Below, one piece after another: positions 25,371-32,873 of a stretch of DNA of 64,000 nucleotides. How positions within the stretch are numbered: the stretch's first letter is position 1; every line of letters begins with the position of its first letter. The position numbers were made by a program, and so were the translations under genes. Source of the DNA: Pedobacter sp. L105 (lineage in GTDB: Bacteria; Bacteroidota; Bacteroidia; Sphingobacteriales; Sphingobacteriaceae); contig NZ_LMUP01000007.1 in assembly GCF_009765875.1 (NCBI RefSeq), positions 318,199 through 382,198 of the forward strand. Direction: 5' to 3'. Under the pieces are notes generated by a model. It made no database searches. It saw only the letters and a program-made list of their open reading frames with translations, and was not told the DNA's origin.

Positions 25371-25889
25371 ATGGATTCAGAAAAACTTACTAAAGAAGAA
25401 ATATTCGGGCAAATAAACGAGCGTAGCATTTTTTACAGGGGTTCTATACTCAACTTTTGTATAGCACTAGAAAAAGCTATGGATTTATTCGTTGCCTCCT
25501 ATTTGACAAATGACAGGTACAAACAGCAGGAAATAATGGTATTGTTGTTAGATAGAATGACATTTGAGGGTAAAAGGACTACTGTAAAGTCGATATTATA
25601 TAAAGCAGAGGAAAAAGCTGGTTTTGTTAAAACTAAAAAAAACAGCTATAAACATTCTGCTCTAATTGAAGAAATTAGAGAAATCAATCAAATAAGAAAT
25701 TATATGGCTCACTATTTATTGGCTACATATAAAGAGGCTTATGAACGATACCCAGAAGAAATAGGATTTATTGAATTTCGTGACAGCCCAAAATGTTTTT
25801 GGATGAACCATGAAACGTTTGTAAATATGATGAACAAAATTTCACATGCACATGACCAAATGAATAGTTTGGTATTACCATGCAAATAA
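25371..25889 (+). CDS. HEPN-like protein, 172 aa
   Basis: This is an all-helical protein whose second half contains EIREINQIRNYMAHYLL. RNYMAH matches the Rx4-6H signature of HEPN domains, which act as RNases or as nucleotide-binding helper domains in toxin-antitoxin and defence systems. The N-terminal SILNFCIALEKAMDLFV is also typical of HEPN helix 1. It stands alone on the plus strand between two minus-strand operons with its own leader. No partner antitoxin is adjacent. Whether it is an active RNase is unknown. Confidence 0.55.
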   Translation: MDSEKLTKEEIFGQINERSIFYRGSILNFCIALEKAMDLFVASYLTNDRYKQQEIMVLLLDRMTFEGKRTTVKSILYKAEEKAGFVKTKKNSYKHSALIEEIREINQIRNYMAHYLLATYKEAYERYPEEIGFIEFRDSPKCFWMNHETFVNMMNKISHAHDQMNSLVLPCK

Positions 25890-25896
25890 TTTACAT

Positions 25897-25927
25897 AAAA
25901 AAACCCCAGATAAATTAATACCCAGGG
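25897..25927 (-). terminator. terminator for the 96-aa/62-aa operon
   Basis: Arms 25919-25927 and 25904-25912 pair over 9 bp in minus-strand RNA with three G-U pairs. Seven U's follow (25897-25903). On the plus strand those wobbles become mismatches, so it works for the minus strand. Confidence 0.55.
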
Positions 25928-26006
25928 CTTCATTAATGAAAAAATTACAGATTACTATTTATTGGTTAATTAATACTAAGATAGCTTACAATTGAAAAAT
26001 GTCAAG

Positions 26007-26195
26007 CTAATAACCTCTAATATTTATATCACATTCTTCCTTCATACTTGCTAATAAGTTTTCAAGTTCTTCAATCTTACTTTTAATCTCTTTAGCTTTT
26101 TCATGGTCGCTAATTCCATGTTTATCAATAATGATTGCTAAACTGTGGGCTTTAGTGACAACACTAGATTTGCCCGAATTGCACATATATAACAT
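26007..26195 (-). CDS. phage hypothetical protein, 62 aa
   Basis: This small protein has a charged helical C-terminus (EIKSKIEELENLLASMKEEC) and starts one base after the 96-aa gene ends. The helix looks like a dimerising coiled coil. Family unknown. Confidence 0.5.
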   Translation of the reverse strand: MLYMCNSGKSSVVTKAHSLAIIIDKHGISDHEKAKEIKSKIEELENLLASMKEECDINIRGY

Positions 26196-26196
26196 A

Positions 26197-26487
26197 TTAA
26201 TTGCTATTTACAATTTTATAATTCTTAGGCATTCTGTCACCTTGAAGAAATAATAATTCATTGTCATCACCATTATATAATGTAATGAATGGTACATTGC
26301 TGTTACCAATTCTTATTGTCTCACAATTATTAGCATGTCCTTGTATAACCTGCCATTTCCAGGATACTGTGTCAATTGCTCTAACAATGCAATTCTTCTC
26401 AATCCCTAGTGGGTTACACTGTGGTTCTAGGTTGTTAACCTTATCTATTATTTCTTGTTTTGTAATTGTATGTAGTTGTGTATTCAT
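26197..26487 (-). CDS. phage hypothetical protein, 96 aa
   Basis: The compact, probably alpha/beta sequence begins MNTQLHTITKQEIIDKVNNL, with a central WKWQVIQGHANNCETIRIGN. First gene of a two-gene unit that ends at the terminator near 25,900. The region upstream (26,488-26,794) has no gene and carries one copy of the 26-bp inverted repeat. Plus-strand frame 26261-26536 is a shadow. Confidence 0.55.
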   Translation of the reverse strand: MNTQLHTITKQEIIDKVNNLEPQCNPLGIEKNCIVRAIDTVSWKWQVIQGHANNCETIRIGNSNVPFITLYNGDDNELLFLQGDRMPKNYKIVNSN

Positions 26488-26608
26488 ATATTTTTATTTT
26501 TTACTTTATGTACCATTATTGGTGCAACAAAGGTAGAGTGACATGTATAGTTTTTGTATACACTTTATTTTCATTTAAATTTGTTTTGTCCCAATTTTTT
26601 GCTACATT

Positions 26609-26634
26609 TTATTTGCAGATTAGGGAATAATTAA
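26609..26634 (+). repeat. 26-bp inverted repeat, left copy
   Basis: This is perfectly complementary over 26 bp to 28222-28247, 1.6 kb away. The two copies bracket the putative initiator gene and the iteron region. A near-identical 17-bp direct repeat (26726-26742 and 28171-28187, 16/17) lies just inside the pair. Confidence 0.75.
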
Positions 26635-26794
26635 CAACCCCACTTTAAATACCTTTAAAGACCGATTGAAATAAATAAGGAAAATATTCGCAAGCAGAGT
26701 TGAAAGTTTTCAATACCTTATAATTACATTTCTATGACTGAATGTAAAAGAAATGCCGTCAAGTGCTATTGTTTATATAACATAGTATACCTAA

Positions 26795-27406
26795 TTAGAG
26801 CGACAGATTTTTAATCACATCCTGTATGTAATCCTGGTTGATGAAGTCATTTGTTATGGTTAACTGATATTCCAGGTCTATTATCTTCGCTTTAAGAGCA
26901 TCAATTTCTATTTGCATAGATTGTTTCGCTGATGGTTTATTAGTGGCTTTAGCAGGCTTAGAAAAGCTTGATTTGGATGTATTCTTTACAGTGTATCCAT
27001 CACACAAATACTTCTGTACCCATATCGGCAAATTTCTTTGAGAGTTATAGTAATGCAGTTGAAAATTATTGGAACTGTTGAAATCATATTCACGTACTAT
27101 ATTATAGGTATTGCTGGTATATCCTTTACTGGCACCAGTACCACCCATGATTATCATTTCTTGTTTAAGAGTGGATAATATCCTGGTGAACTTGCCACCA
27201 GTCAAACCTAACATGGATGTATAATCTTTGTTGTTTACTTGTTTATCTAGTTGTGAGGCAATTTTATATACAATGAAGTATATTTTTGGGATATCTGTCC
27301 TAGTGAAATCACTGAATGCTTCATCTATTTGTTTTTTAATGATGAAAGGAATGTTTACTGTTAGTCCTGATTGTTTACCTGTTGTTTTGTTAATTTTTGT
27401 TGACAT
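26795..27406 (-). CDS. putative replication initiator or DNA-binding protein
   Basis: This 203-aa basic protein has an N-terminal two-thirds (FIIKKQIDEAFSDFTRTDIP, then SMLGLTGGKFTRILSTLKQE) that looks like a winged-helix or primase-like helical domain with a recognition helix near GGKFTRILSTLK. The C-terminus is a Lys-rich linker and a coiled coil (IEIDALKAKIIDLEYQL). Its start faces a gene-free stretch with tandem iterons. That arrangement is typical of Rep genes of iteron replicons. The link is inferred from layout. Confidence 0.45.
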   Translation of the reverse strand: MSTKINKTTGKQSGLTVNIPFIIKKQIDEAFSDFTRTDIPKIYFIVYKIASQLDKQVNNKDYTSMLGLTGGKFTRILSTLKQEMIIMGGTGASKGYTSNTYNIVREYDFNSSNNFQLHYYNSQRNLPIWVQKYLCDGYTVKNTSKSSFSKPAKATNKPSAKQSMQIEIDALKAKIIDLEYQLTITNDFINQDYIQDVIKNLSL

Positions 27407-27466
27407 TATTATTTATTCTACTTACTTTATTTAGTTCACTGTATTCCTTTAGCTACCATACTAAAT

Positions 27467-27506
27467 GTGTACTGTTAACCTAATTTGGTAGTGGTCAACA
27501 GTACAC
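27467..27506. repeat. 14-bp dyad with 12-nt spacer
   Basis: GTGTACTGTTAACC (27467-27480) and GGTCAACAGTACAC (27493-27506) match as an inverted repeat at 13 of 14 positions. It lies 60 bases upstream of the initiator-like gene, so an operator or origin hairpin is possible. Confidence 0.6.
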
Positions 27507-27641
27507 TAGAATAAACAATGATTATCGTTTCATATAAATATCATCGAGTTATTAGAAGTGCCCGAATTGAAAATATTTATTTGACTTACTACTAAAATAG
27601 CCTAAAATGAATTTTTATCAAGTCCATTATAATTTAAAAAA

Positions 27642-27689
27642 TACTGTCTGAATTACTGCTTGAAATACCGTCTCATTTACTGCCATATA
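27642..27689 (+). repeat. four tandem 12-bp iterons
   Basis: Units start at 27642, 27654, 27666 and 27678: TACTGTCTGAAT, TACTGCTTGAAA, TACCGTCTCATT and TACTGCCATATA. The TAC(Y)G core repeats with an exact 12-bp period, i.e. not quite one helical turn. This is the layout of initiator-binding iterons. Confidence 0.65.
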
Positions 27690-27742
27690 TAAGAGTAAGA
27701 TATAAGTATTAAAAGGTAAGAGTAAAGAATCAATGTTATAGG

Positions 27743-27952
27743 CAGTATTTATTTTAAAATTGAAAAAGTACTGTTTGAAATTATTATTATAGATTGTTTT
27801 CTCTATAATATCAGATAATAGATTCTTTACTCTATTTTATTATGCATGCAGGAAATGAACGAAGTGAATTATCTTTTCAACAGTTATCTGTAAGATGGTA
27901 AGTAATATTGTGACAGTATTTATTTTAAAAATGAAAAAGTACCGTCTGAAAT
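27743..27952 (+). repeat. two 39-bp direct repeats carrying the iteron core
   Basis: 27743-27781 and 27914-27952 are identical at 36 of 39 positions. Each begins with CAGTATTT (the iteron core inverted) and ends with TACYGTYTGAAAT (the core direct). Between them, AGAGTAAAGAATC (27719-27731) and its complement (27821-27833) form an inverted repeat. The region is strongly AT-rich. Confidence 0.65.
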
Positions 27953-27964
27953 GTATGTTTGTGA

Positions 27965-28168
27965 ATGAGATATAAATATTACCTTCCATTTGATGATGGT
28001 GTTGCTTCTTCATGTAGGGCTGCATATGATGCCTGTATGAAGGAAGGTTATATTATGCCTTCCTATCACAAATTCCAGTATGATTTAAAAGTAACAGGTA
28101 CTTATCATTTTAATTCTTTAAGTAATGTATATAAGATACAAGATTTACATCCAAGCTACTTTATTTAA
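27965..28168 (+). CDS. small hypothetical protein, 67 aa
   Basis: The sequence MRYKYYLPFDDGVASSCRAA looks protein-like rather than random, and the frame directly follows the last iteron-bearing repeat. A competing minus-strand frame (27840-28025) is Ile/His-rich and looks spurious. Function unknown. Confidence 0.4.
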   Translation: MRYKYYLPFDDGVASSCRAAYDACMKEGYIMPSYHKFQYDLKVTGTYHFNSLSNVYKIQDLHPSYFI

Positions 28169-28221
28169 TGACATTTCAATGACTGAAGAAAACAACTGTT
28201 AATACATTGAAAATCAATGTC

Positions 28222-28247
28222 TTAATTATTCCCTAATCTGCAAATAA
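28222..28247 (-). repeat. 26-bp inverted repeat, right copy
   Basis: This is the exact reverse complement of 26609-26634. It lies in a 170-bp gene-free gap between two plus-strand genes, next to a small CATTGA/TCAATG hairpin (28205-28219). Confidence 0.75.
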
Positions 28248-28340
28248 ATATTAGCTGTTTTTATGGTCTAAAGTACGGTTACCCCTATAAATTTTTTAAA
28301 TGTTATAGTACCTTTAGAAAAAGCAGAGCATAAGTAAAAT

Positions 28341-28637
28341 ATGAAAAAGGAACAAATAGAACTGATAGAAGGTCTAATATACTATGATTTAAGGAAGGTT
28401 AGGCCGTATACATATACAGAGGTGGGGAAAACTATTGTAGATGATAATCAATTTATCATTCAATATGAGTTAAACTACTTAGATGATAACAAGCAATTTG
28501 AAATCACTGTTACTAGATTTGAAGAAGGATTAACATTAGAAGTACGTAATGCTGCACTACCTGATTCTGTATTGGTAGAAGTTAAAGGTGAAATATCAAC
28601 AATCAATGATTACCTAAATGGTTTTAAAAAATGGTAA
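28341..28637 (+). CDS. phage hypothetical protein, 98 aa
   Basis: This alpha/beta protein begins MKKEQIELIEGLIYYDLRKV and continues with a strand-rich segment (FEITVTRFEEGLTLEVRN). Its stop overlaps the ATG of the next gene by 7 bases. No domain recognised. Confidence 0.6.
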   Translation: MKKEQIELIEGLIYYDLRKVRPYTYTEVGKTIVDDNQFIIQYELNYLDDNKQFEITVTRFEEGLTLEVRNAALPDSVLVEVKGEISTINDYLNGFKKW

Positions 28638-28792
28638 CACAACTACAGCAGCAACGCCTAGATAATATTATGTACCTGGCATTCCAGGATGCCATAAAGG
28701 TTAATGAAGACAAAGAGGAATATGAAGTTTGTTCAAACTTGCTGGATGCTAAATTAGAATTACAGGCGAAAATAGAATTACTTACTGAGTAA
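28631..28792 (+). CDS. small helical phage protein, 53 aa
   Basis: MVTQLQQQRLDNIMYLAFQD ... LDAKLELQAKIELLTE is a helical, charged peptide starting inside the end of the 98-aa gene (7-base overlap), which supports translation. It converges with the regulator gene and overlaps it by 11 bases. Confidence 0.5.
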   Translation: MVTQLQQQRLDNIMYLAFQDAIKVNEDKEEYEVCSNLLDAKLELQAKIELLTE

Positions 28793-29030
28793 CATTTTCC
28801 TCGTATGGCATCAAAAGCTCGTAAGCTTGTACATTCAATGCCTCAGCGATGATATATAAATTGGTAATGCTAACAGATGTTTTAGCAGTTTCGTACGCCC
28901 ACAGGCTCTTTTGATGGATGTTAGTTTTATATTCCAACTCAACAATGGTTAACCGATTTAGTTTACGGTATTTGCGTATGTTGTTACCAACATTCACTAA
29001 AGCCATATCATTTCGATTATATTTTGCCAT
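28782..29030 (-). CDS. Cro/CI-type helix-turn-helix regulator
   Basis: This is 82 aa from the ATG at 29030 (MAKYNRNDMALVNVGNNIRK). An in-frame extension to 29159 is hydrophobic, has no leader and would run through the operator, so I reject it. The HTH_3 domain covers residues 12-70: LTIVELEYKTNIHQKSLWAY as the helix-turn-helix, then TNLYIIAEALNVQAYELL. It probably controls lysogeny with the second regulator. A 12-bp inverted repeat overlaps its start codon. Confidence 0.7.
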   Translation of the reverse strand: MAKYNRNDMALVNVGNNIRKYRKLNRLTIVELEYKTNIHQKSLWAYETAKTSVSITNLYIIAEALNVQAYELLMPYEENVTQ

Positions 29031-29059
29031 CAATTGGCCACAAATAAATGGCAAAATAT
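29019..29059. promoter_or_regulatory. operator-like inverted repeat at regulator 1 start
   Basis: ATATTTTGCCAT (29019-29030) and ATGGCAAAATAT (29048-29059) are exact complements separated by 17 bases. The left arm is the first four codons of the regulator gene. Confidence 0.55.
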
Positions 29060-29197
29060 CCCAGCACAAAACGGTCAATTGCACGGATTTTGAAAAAAGT
29101 TTAATATTTTTACAGTACCAAATATTACTTAATGACGAAAATAAATAATAGCAACACAAATAAGTGTTAAAAACTAAAGAGAAGAAATATTGAGATA

Positions 29198-29449
29198 TTA
29201 GTCTTTTGATTTTAACAAAAGCACATGTGGAAGTATACCCAGGTGTTCAGCAATTAATTTGATTATGGTTAGATTCATTTCGACTTTTCCATTTTCGTAT
29301 TGGCTGATGGTTATCTGTCCCAGGTCTGTTGCTTTGGCTAATTGATAAGGAGTAAAACCTTTTTTTTCACGGTAGAAACGAATATTAGCCCCTACCAGGT
29401 TAAGGAAATCCTGGTCACGCTTACGTTTATATCCTGATATTTTCGCCAT
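29198..29449 (-). CDS. Cro/CI-type helix-turn-helix regulator
   Basis: In this 83-aa protein, residues 18-75 form an HTH_3 domain: VGANIRFYREKKGFTPYQLA, then LGQITISQYENGKVEMNLTI as recognition region and LIAEHLGILPHVLL. Like regulator 1 it starts MAK. It is divergent from the accessory operon at 29,529 with only 79 bp between them, so it probably regulates that operon and itself. A perfect palindrome covers its start codon. Confidence 0.75.
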   Translation of the reverse strand: MAKISGYKRKRDQDFLNLVGANIRFYREKKGFTPYQLAKATDLGQITISQYENGKVEMNLTIIKLIAEHLGILPHVLLLKSKD

Positions 29450-29456
29450 TAATGGC
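29445..29456. promoter_or_regulatory. 12-bp palindrome at regulator 2 start
   Basis: GCCATTAATGGC is a perfect palindrome whose CAT is the regulator start codon (29447-29449). It shares the GCCAT/ATGGC half-site with the operator of regulator 1. Confidence 0.55.
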
Positions 29457-29528
29457 AGCGAAATAATATAAAAAAATTTAGATAAATACTATATAATTAT
29501 ATACTATTACCTTTAGAGATGTGATTTT

Positions 29529-29912
29529 ATGAAAAAGGAAAAACCCAAATCAGATTACATATTAGTAAAACGTGCATTGCATCAAAATGGAGTACAGTTA
29601 GTATTTGTTTTTTTGGCTAAAACCCTGGATGAAGCTTATAACCCAAATAATCCAGAACAACGCAAATACACTGTTGGATGGGAATACAGACCAGAGAGCA
29701 TTAAGCTTCTACTTATTAGACACGGTGTTGACCAATTAAGTGAGGATATGAAATTAGCTTACAGAATTGTATATGAAGATGCGTTATATGGGATTAAGCA
29801 ATTGGTCAGTAACTCGGAATATACCAGTATGTTAAAATATATGGATGATTACATTGATATCAATGTCTATAGCTGCATAAACATCGATGCTTTCCTACAC
29901 AAAATGCTATGA
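29529..29912 (+). CDS. phage hypothetical protein, 127 aa
   Basis: First gene of a plus-strand operon. A basic N-terminus (MKKEKPKSDYILVKRALHQN) precedes an alpha/beta body. Its stop overlaps the next start as ATGA. No family recognised. Position immediately across from regulator 2 suggests expression in the lysogen or early after induction. Confidence 0.6.
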   Translation: MKKEKPKSDYILVKRALHQNGVQLVFVFLAKTLDEAYNPNNPEQRKYTVGWEYRPESIKLLLIRHGVDQLSEDMKLAYRIVYEDALYGIKQLVSNSEYTSMLKYMDDYIDINVYSCINIDAFLHKML

Positions 29913-30301
29913 TTATGGAAAAACCAATATTCATTATCAACAAAAAAGTTGTGCACGGCCAAGGTAAAAGTGCAATACATCTTTATTTAAGTGCAAAAGT
30001 ACCAGAAGTGTGGGATGGAGAGCGATTAACGCATTATGCCACATCCCTATTTTTTAACGGTAGCCATCAGCAAATTAAAAAGAAACTAATAGAACATGAC
30101 TATGATGTAGATACAGTATGTAAATATTTCATCAAAGATTTTTATGAATTATTAATTCCTCACATCAATATAATGAAGCATATAGGCGCAGAAAAACAAA
30201 GTAAAGACATGTGTAAGGAAATTGAAGATTTCATTCGTCTAATAGTTTATTCCATTGCAGTAAAAGCCATAACAATTTCAAACGATATAACAAAAAAATG
30301 A
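29909..30301 (+). CDS. phage hypothetical protein, 130 aa
   Basis: Overlaps both neighbours by 4 bases (ATGA at both ends). N-terminal MIMEKPIFIINKKVVHGQGK looks like a beta strand region similar in opening to the upstream protein (both contain a similar 'K-x-V-x-x-x-Q' start), and the C-terminus is helical (CKEIEDFIRLIVYSIAVKAI). The two proteins may be paralogous, but I cannot align them by hand with confidence. Confidence 0.6.
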   Translation: MIMEKPIFIINKKVVHGQGKSAIHLYLSAKVPEVWDGERLTHYATSLFFNGSHQQIKKKLIEHDYDVDTVCKYFIKDFYELLIPHINIMKHIGAEKQSKDMCKEIEDFIRLIVYSIAVKAITISNDITKK

Positions 30302-30903
30302 AAAAAACACTATTAACAATATTTGCTGGTATCAGTATCTTGTCAGCCAATGCACAACAAGATTCAATTAAATTACCTTTTACACAAGATGGCAGAATAG
30401 AGTATACAGCCGTTATACAGACACCAAATCTTACAGTTAATCAAATCTATCAGAATGCAAAATACTTCTTCAGAACAGGCTTTAAAAAGGCTGATGATGT
30501 AATTACAGTTGATGATACAACTGCACATATTATAGCAATTAAGTCAAAAATATTTGCACCACTTAAACTTGATTTGCCTGGTTCTGGTGGTAGTACGACA
30601 GCTGGCGACATGTTTGATTATCTACTCACAATTGAAGTGAAAGATGGTAAGTATAGATATACTATCAGTGGATTCAGCGGTAATACTGTTTCATCAGGAA
30701 TTTACCCAGGTTATCAAACCGTAAGCTTTGATGGTACAGGAGCTGGAAAAGCCCGAACAGTATACAACACTATAAAGGACGAAAAATTGAAAAAGACATT
30801 AGTAAGGGGTACAACTGATATGCTCAATTATTTGAATGATAAAATGACTACCTTAATAGCTTCACTTAATAGTAATATTGCTAAATCAAAATCTGATTTT
30901 TAA
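30298..30903 (+). CDS. secreted DUF4468-like protein
   Basis: In this 201-aa protein, residues 1-19 are a Sec signal peptide (MKKTLLTIFAGISILSANAQ). The following LPFTQDGRIEYTAVIQTPNL and IYQNAKYFFRTGFKK match the DUF4468 pattern of Bacteroidota periplasmic proteins. Third gene of the accessory operon, coupled by ATGA. A host-like exported protein in a prophage operon next to the integrase suggests lysogenic conversion; its effect is unknown. Confidence 0.65.
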   Translation: MKKTLLTIFAGISILSANAQQDSIKLPFTQDGRIEYTAVIQTPNLTVNQIYQNAKYFFRTGFKKADDVITVDDTTAHIIAIKSKIFAPLKLDLPGSGGSTTAGDMFDYLLTIEVKDGKYRYTISGFSGNTVSSGIYPGYQTVSFDGTGAGKARTVYNTIKDEKLKKTLVRGTTDMLNYLNDKMTTLIASLNSNIAKSKSDF

Positions 30904-30904
30904 A

Positions 30905-31276
30905 ATGAAATTTTCGATATCACCTAATGAATGGGCAACAATGCCCGAAATTGAAAAGGCTTCTTATAATAAAGGATTTGTGGACATGCAGCTACGTTTG
31001 AAAAACTTTAAGGTGCCTTTTAGCTTGTTTTTAGCGCATGTGACATCACCTGCACCAGTAATTGATAACAGTGGTTATGCAGAACTTTTGAAGGGCATAA
31101 ATGAACTTAAACAGATGGGGGCAGCATCAAACAAATTTTTCACTAATATTCAGAAAGTTCCTGTACAGAAAAAACTTACTGAAGAAGATTTGATAAAAAT
31201 TAAGGATGAACAACAAGCAGCTAAAATAAAAGCACGTGCAATAGCTAAACTTGCAGACAAGCAAAAAAGGGGTTAA
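30905..31276 (+). CDS. phage hypothetical protein, 123 aa
   Basis: The ATG at 30905 follows the upstream stop by one base, whereas a start at 30878 would overlap the previous gene. N-terminal MKFSISPNEWATMPEIEKAS and a Lys-rich helical C-terminus (KLTEEDLIKIKDEQQAAKIK) are visible. Last gene of the accessory operon, converging on the integrase gene. Confidence 0.6.
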   Translation: MKFSISPNEWATMPEIEKASYNKGFVDMQLRLKNFKVPFSLFLAHVTSPAPVIDNSGYAELLKGINELKQMGAASNKFFTNIQKVPVQKKLTEEDLIKIKDEQQAAKIKARAIAKLADKQKRG

Positions 31277-31285
31277 AATAACCCC

Positions 31286-32659
31286 CTAAAATTCTGCATC
31301 TAGGCCTAAATCTAAGGTTAGGTATCGTATTGTTTGGTCAGGGCTGGAATGTCTGCATTTTTTCATTAGTTTAGTTATGACTATCCCTGGATGTACTCCT
31401 TTGGCTATTTGTTCATGCCAAAAGCGTGTAACAGCGGTATGTTTTAAGGCATAAGGTGATTTTCTATTGTCTAAATATTTACCTACTACACGTACATAAG
31501 CAGCATCAAACCCAGTATAATTGTAATGCCTGGTAATTAATTGATAACTAGGAAATAATGGATAATCAGGATTTTTATCCGCTCCGAATCTCATTTCTAC
31601 ATATGATTCCATGATTTCAAACAATTCATCATTTATTTGCAAGTGTAGCAATGTGTTGTTATCATATTTATTATGGGCTTTCGTTAAATCAGACGGAATT
31701 GAAAACCTTTTGTTGGCTCTGTCATACATTGATAATTTCAACCTCAATATTTCAGAACGTCTGATGCAAGCGTGATAACAACACATTCCTATAGCCCTGA
31801 AGAACTGACCTTTTTTTGTCTTTAAAGCTACAGTGTGAAAGTCTTCTAACTCTTTATCTGACCAAATTTCAAACCTATTTTTTGTAATAATAGGTTGTAA
31901 ATGGATTTTCCTTAAACGCTTCATCAAACGCTTTTTCATCCCAGTTATGGGACTAAATTCTATCTTTCCATTATCTATCAATGGAGCAAAAAAATAACCA
32001 AATTGGTCAATTTTGCTTTGACAGGTTCTAATGCTCCAAAACCCATTATCATTATTCGGGTCATTCTTTTCGGTAATATATTTTTCCAAATCCTCCCTGC
32101 TTATCTTTGTTACATCATGTAGTTTATCAATTCCACTAACAAATTCTCTAAAACCTCTGTTAAAGTAACCCGTAGCACTTTTTGCTGTTAAAACCTGGGC
32201 TGGATTAGGATTTATCCAACCTTGGAACTTTATCATGCCCTGATAAGCTTCATCATAAGTTACACCTGTCGCTTTTTCCTGCTCTTCTTCAGCTGTAGCA
32301 AGTTCACGCTCACCTTTAGTTTTTGGGTCTAAACCAGCTTCCAAATCATTTTTTACCCATCTTAATAAGTCATCAGCCAATTCATCATTTTCGGCTCTTG
32401 TTTGGCTATCAGGTGAAAATCGTACTCCATATTCCTTACCATAAATTTTAGGATAATGAGTTAAAATAGGCTCTTGATACTTTTTAGTTGGATGTTTTTT
32501 ATCAGGCTGATATGATACAGGCGTATCAAAGGTTATTTTATATGCTATCCACCATTTTGTAGGGGGTTCTAATTCTATTTTTTTCTTGTCGCTACCCTTT
32601 TTATATTCTGCATTTGTACAAATACGTACATTGGCATAAGTGAACTTTGGCATAATCAA
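31286..32659 (-). CDS. phage tyrosine integrase
   Basis: This 457-aa protein has an N-terminal core-binding (SAM-like) region over about residues 125-230. The catalytic domain shows CIRRSEILRLKL (first Arg), YALKHTAVTRFW and CRHSSPDQTIRYLTL with the nucleophile Tyr446. In the second box the usual HxLRHT reads YALKHT, so the second catalytic Arg is Lys406, a variant I associate with Bacteroidota integrases. It mediates integration and, with a helper, excision. It is at the extreme right edge with its 5' end facing host DNA, as expected next to attR. Confidence 0.9.
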   Translation of the reverse strand: MIMPKFTYANVRICTNAEYKKGSDKKKIELEPPTKWWIAYKITFDTPVSYQPDKKHPTKKYQEPILTHYPKIYGKEYGVRFSPDSQTRAENDELADDLLRWVKNDLEAGLDPKTKGERELATAEEEQEKATGVTYDEAYQGMIKFQGWINPNPAQVLTAKSATGYFNRGFREFVSGIDKLHDVTKISREDLEKYITEKNDPNNDNGFWSIRTCQSKIDQFGYFFAPLIDNGKIEFSPITGMKKRLMKRLRKIHLQPIITKNRFEIWSDKELEDFHTVALKTKKGQFFRAIGMCCYHACIRRSEILRLKLSMYDRANKRFSIPSDLTKAHNKYDNNTLLHLQINDELFEIMESYVEMRFGADKNPDYPLFPSYQLITRHYNYTGFDAAYVRVVGKYLDNRKSPYALKHTAVTRFWHEQIAKGVHPGIVITKLMKKCRHSSPDQTIRYLTLDLGLDAEF

Positions 32660-32873
32660 ATTTTCTCCTTTTTTTCTCCTTCATATATTGAAAGTGCCAT
32701 AAAGGTACTAAAAACCCATTATGTAGCAATGGTTTTCATGTTGCCAATGATGCCGTAGTTTTCAATCGGTAAATATTCAGTATATTTTTTCACTATTCCA
32801 TAACCATCAAAAAGAACTTATGTTTTAATTCAGCTCAGCGATGTGTATATATAGCTAAAGAGAGTACATCATA
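32660..32873. other. prophage-chromosome junction
   Basis: This 214-bp segment contains no gene, between the integrase start and the first host-like gene. It is AT-rich and base composition rises in GC after it. The right attachment site should lie here. No tRNA, tmRNA or other classical target is visible, and the duplicated core cannot be defined because the left end is outside the window. Confidence 0.45.

Noticed and set aside
27840..28025. 61-aa minus-strand frame in the iteron region
   Set aside because: Ile/His/Phe-rich, covers repeats, no leader; the plus-strand 67-aa frame is the better candidate.
26609..28247. 26-bp inverted repeats as insertion sequence ends
   Set aside because: No transposase lies between them and no target duplication is visible; kept as brackets of a replication block instead.
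29031..29159. N-terminal extension of regulator 1
   Set aside because: Hydrophobic and Cys-rich, runs through the operator-like dyad; the ATG at 29030 gives a standard HTH protein beginning MAK like regulator 2.
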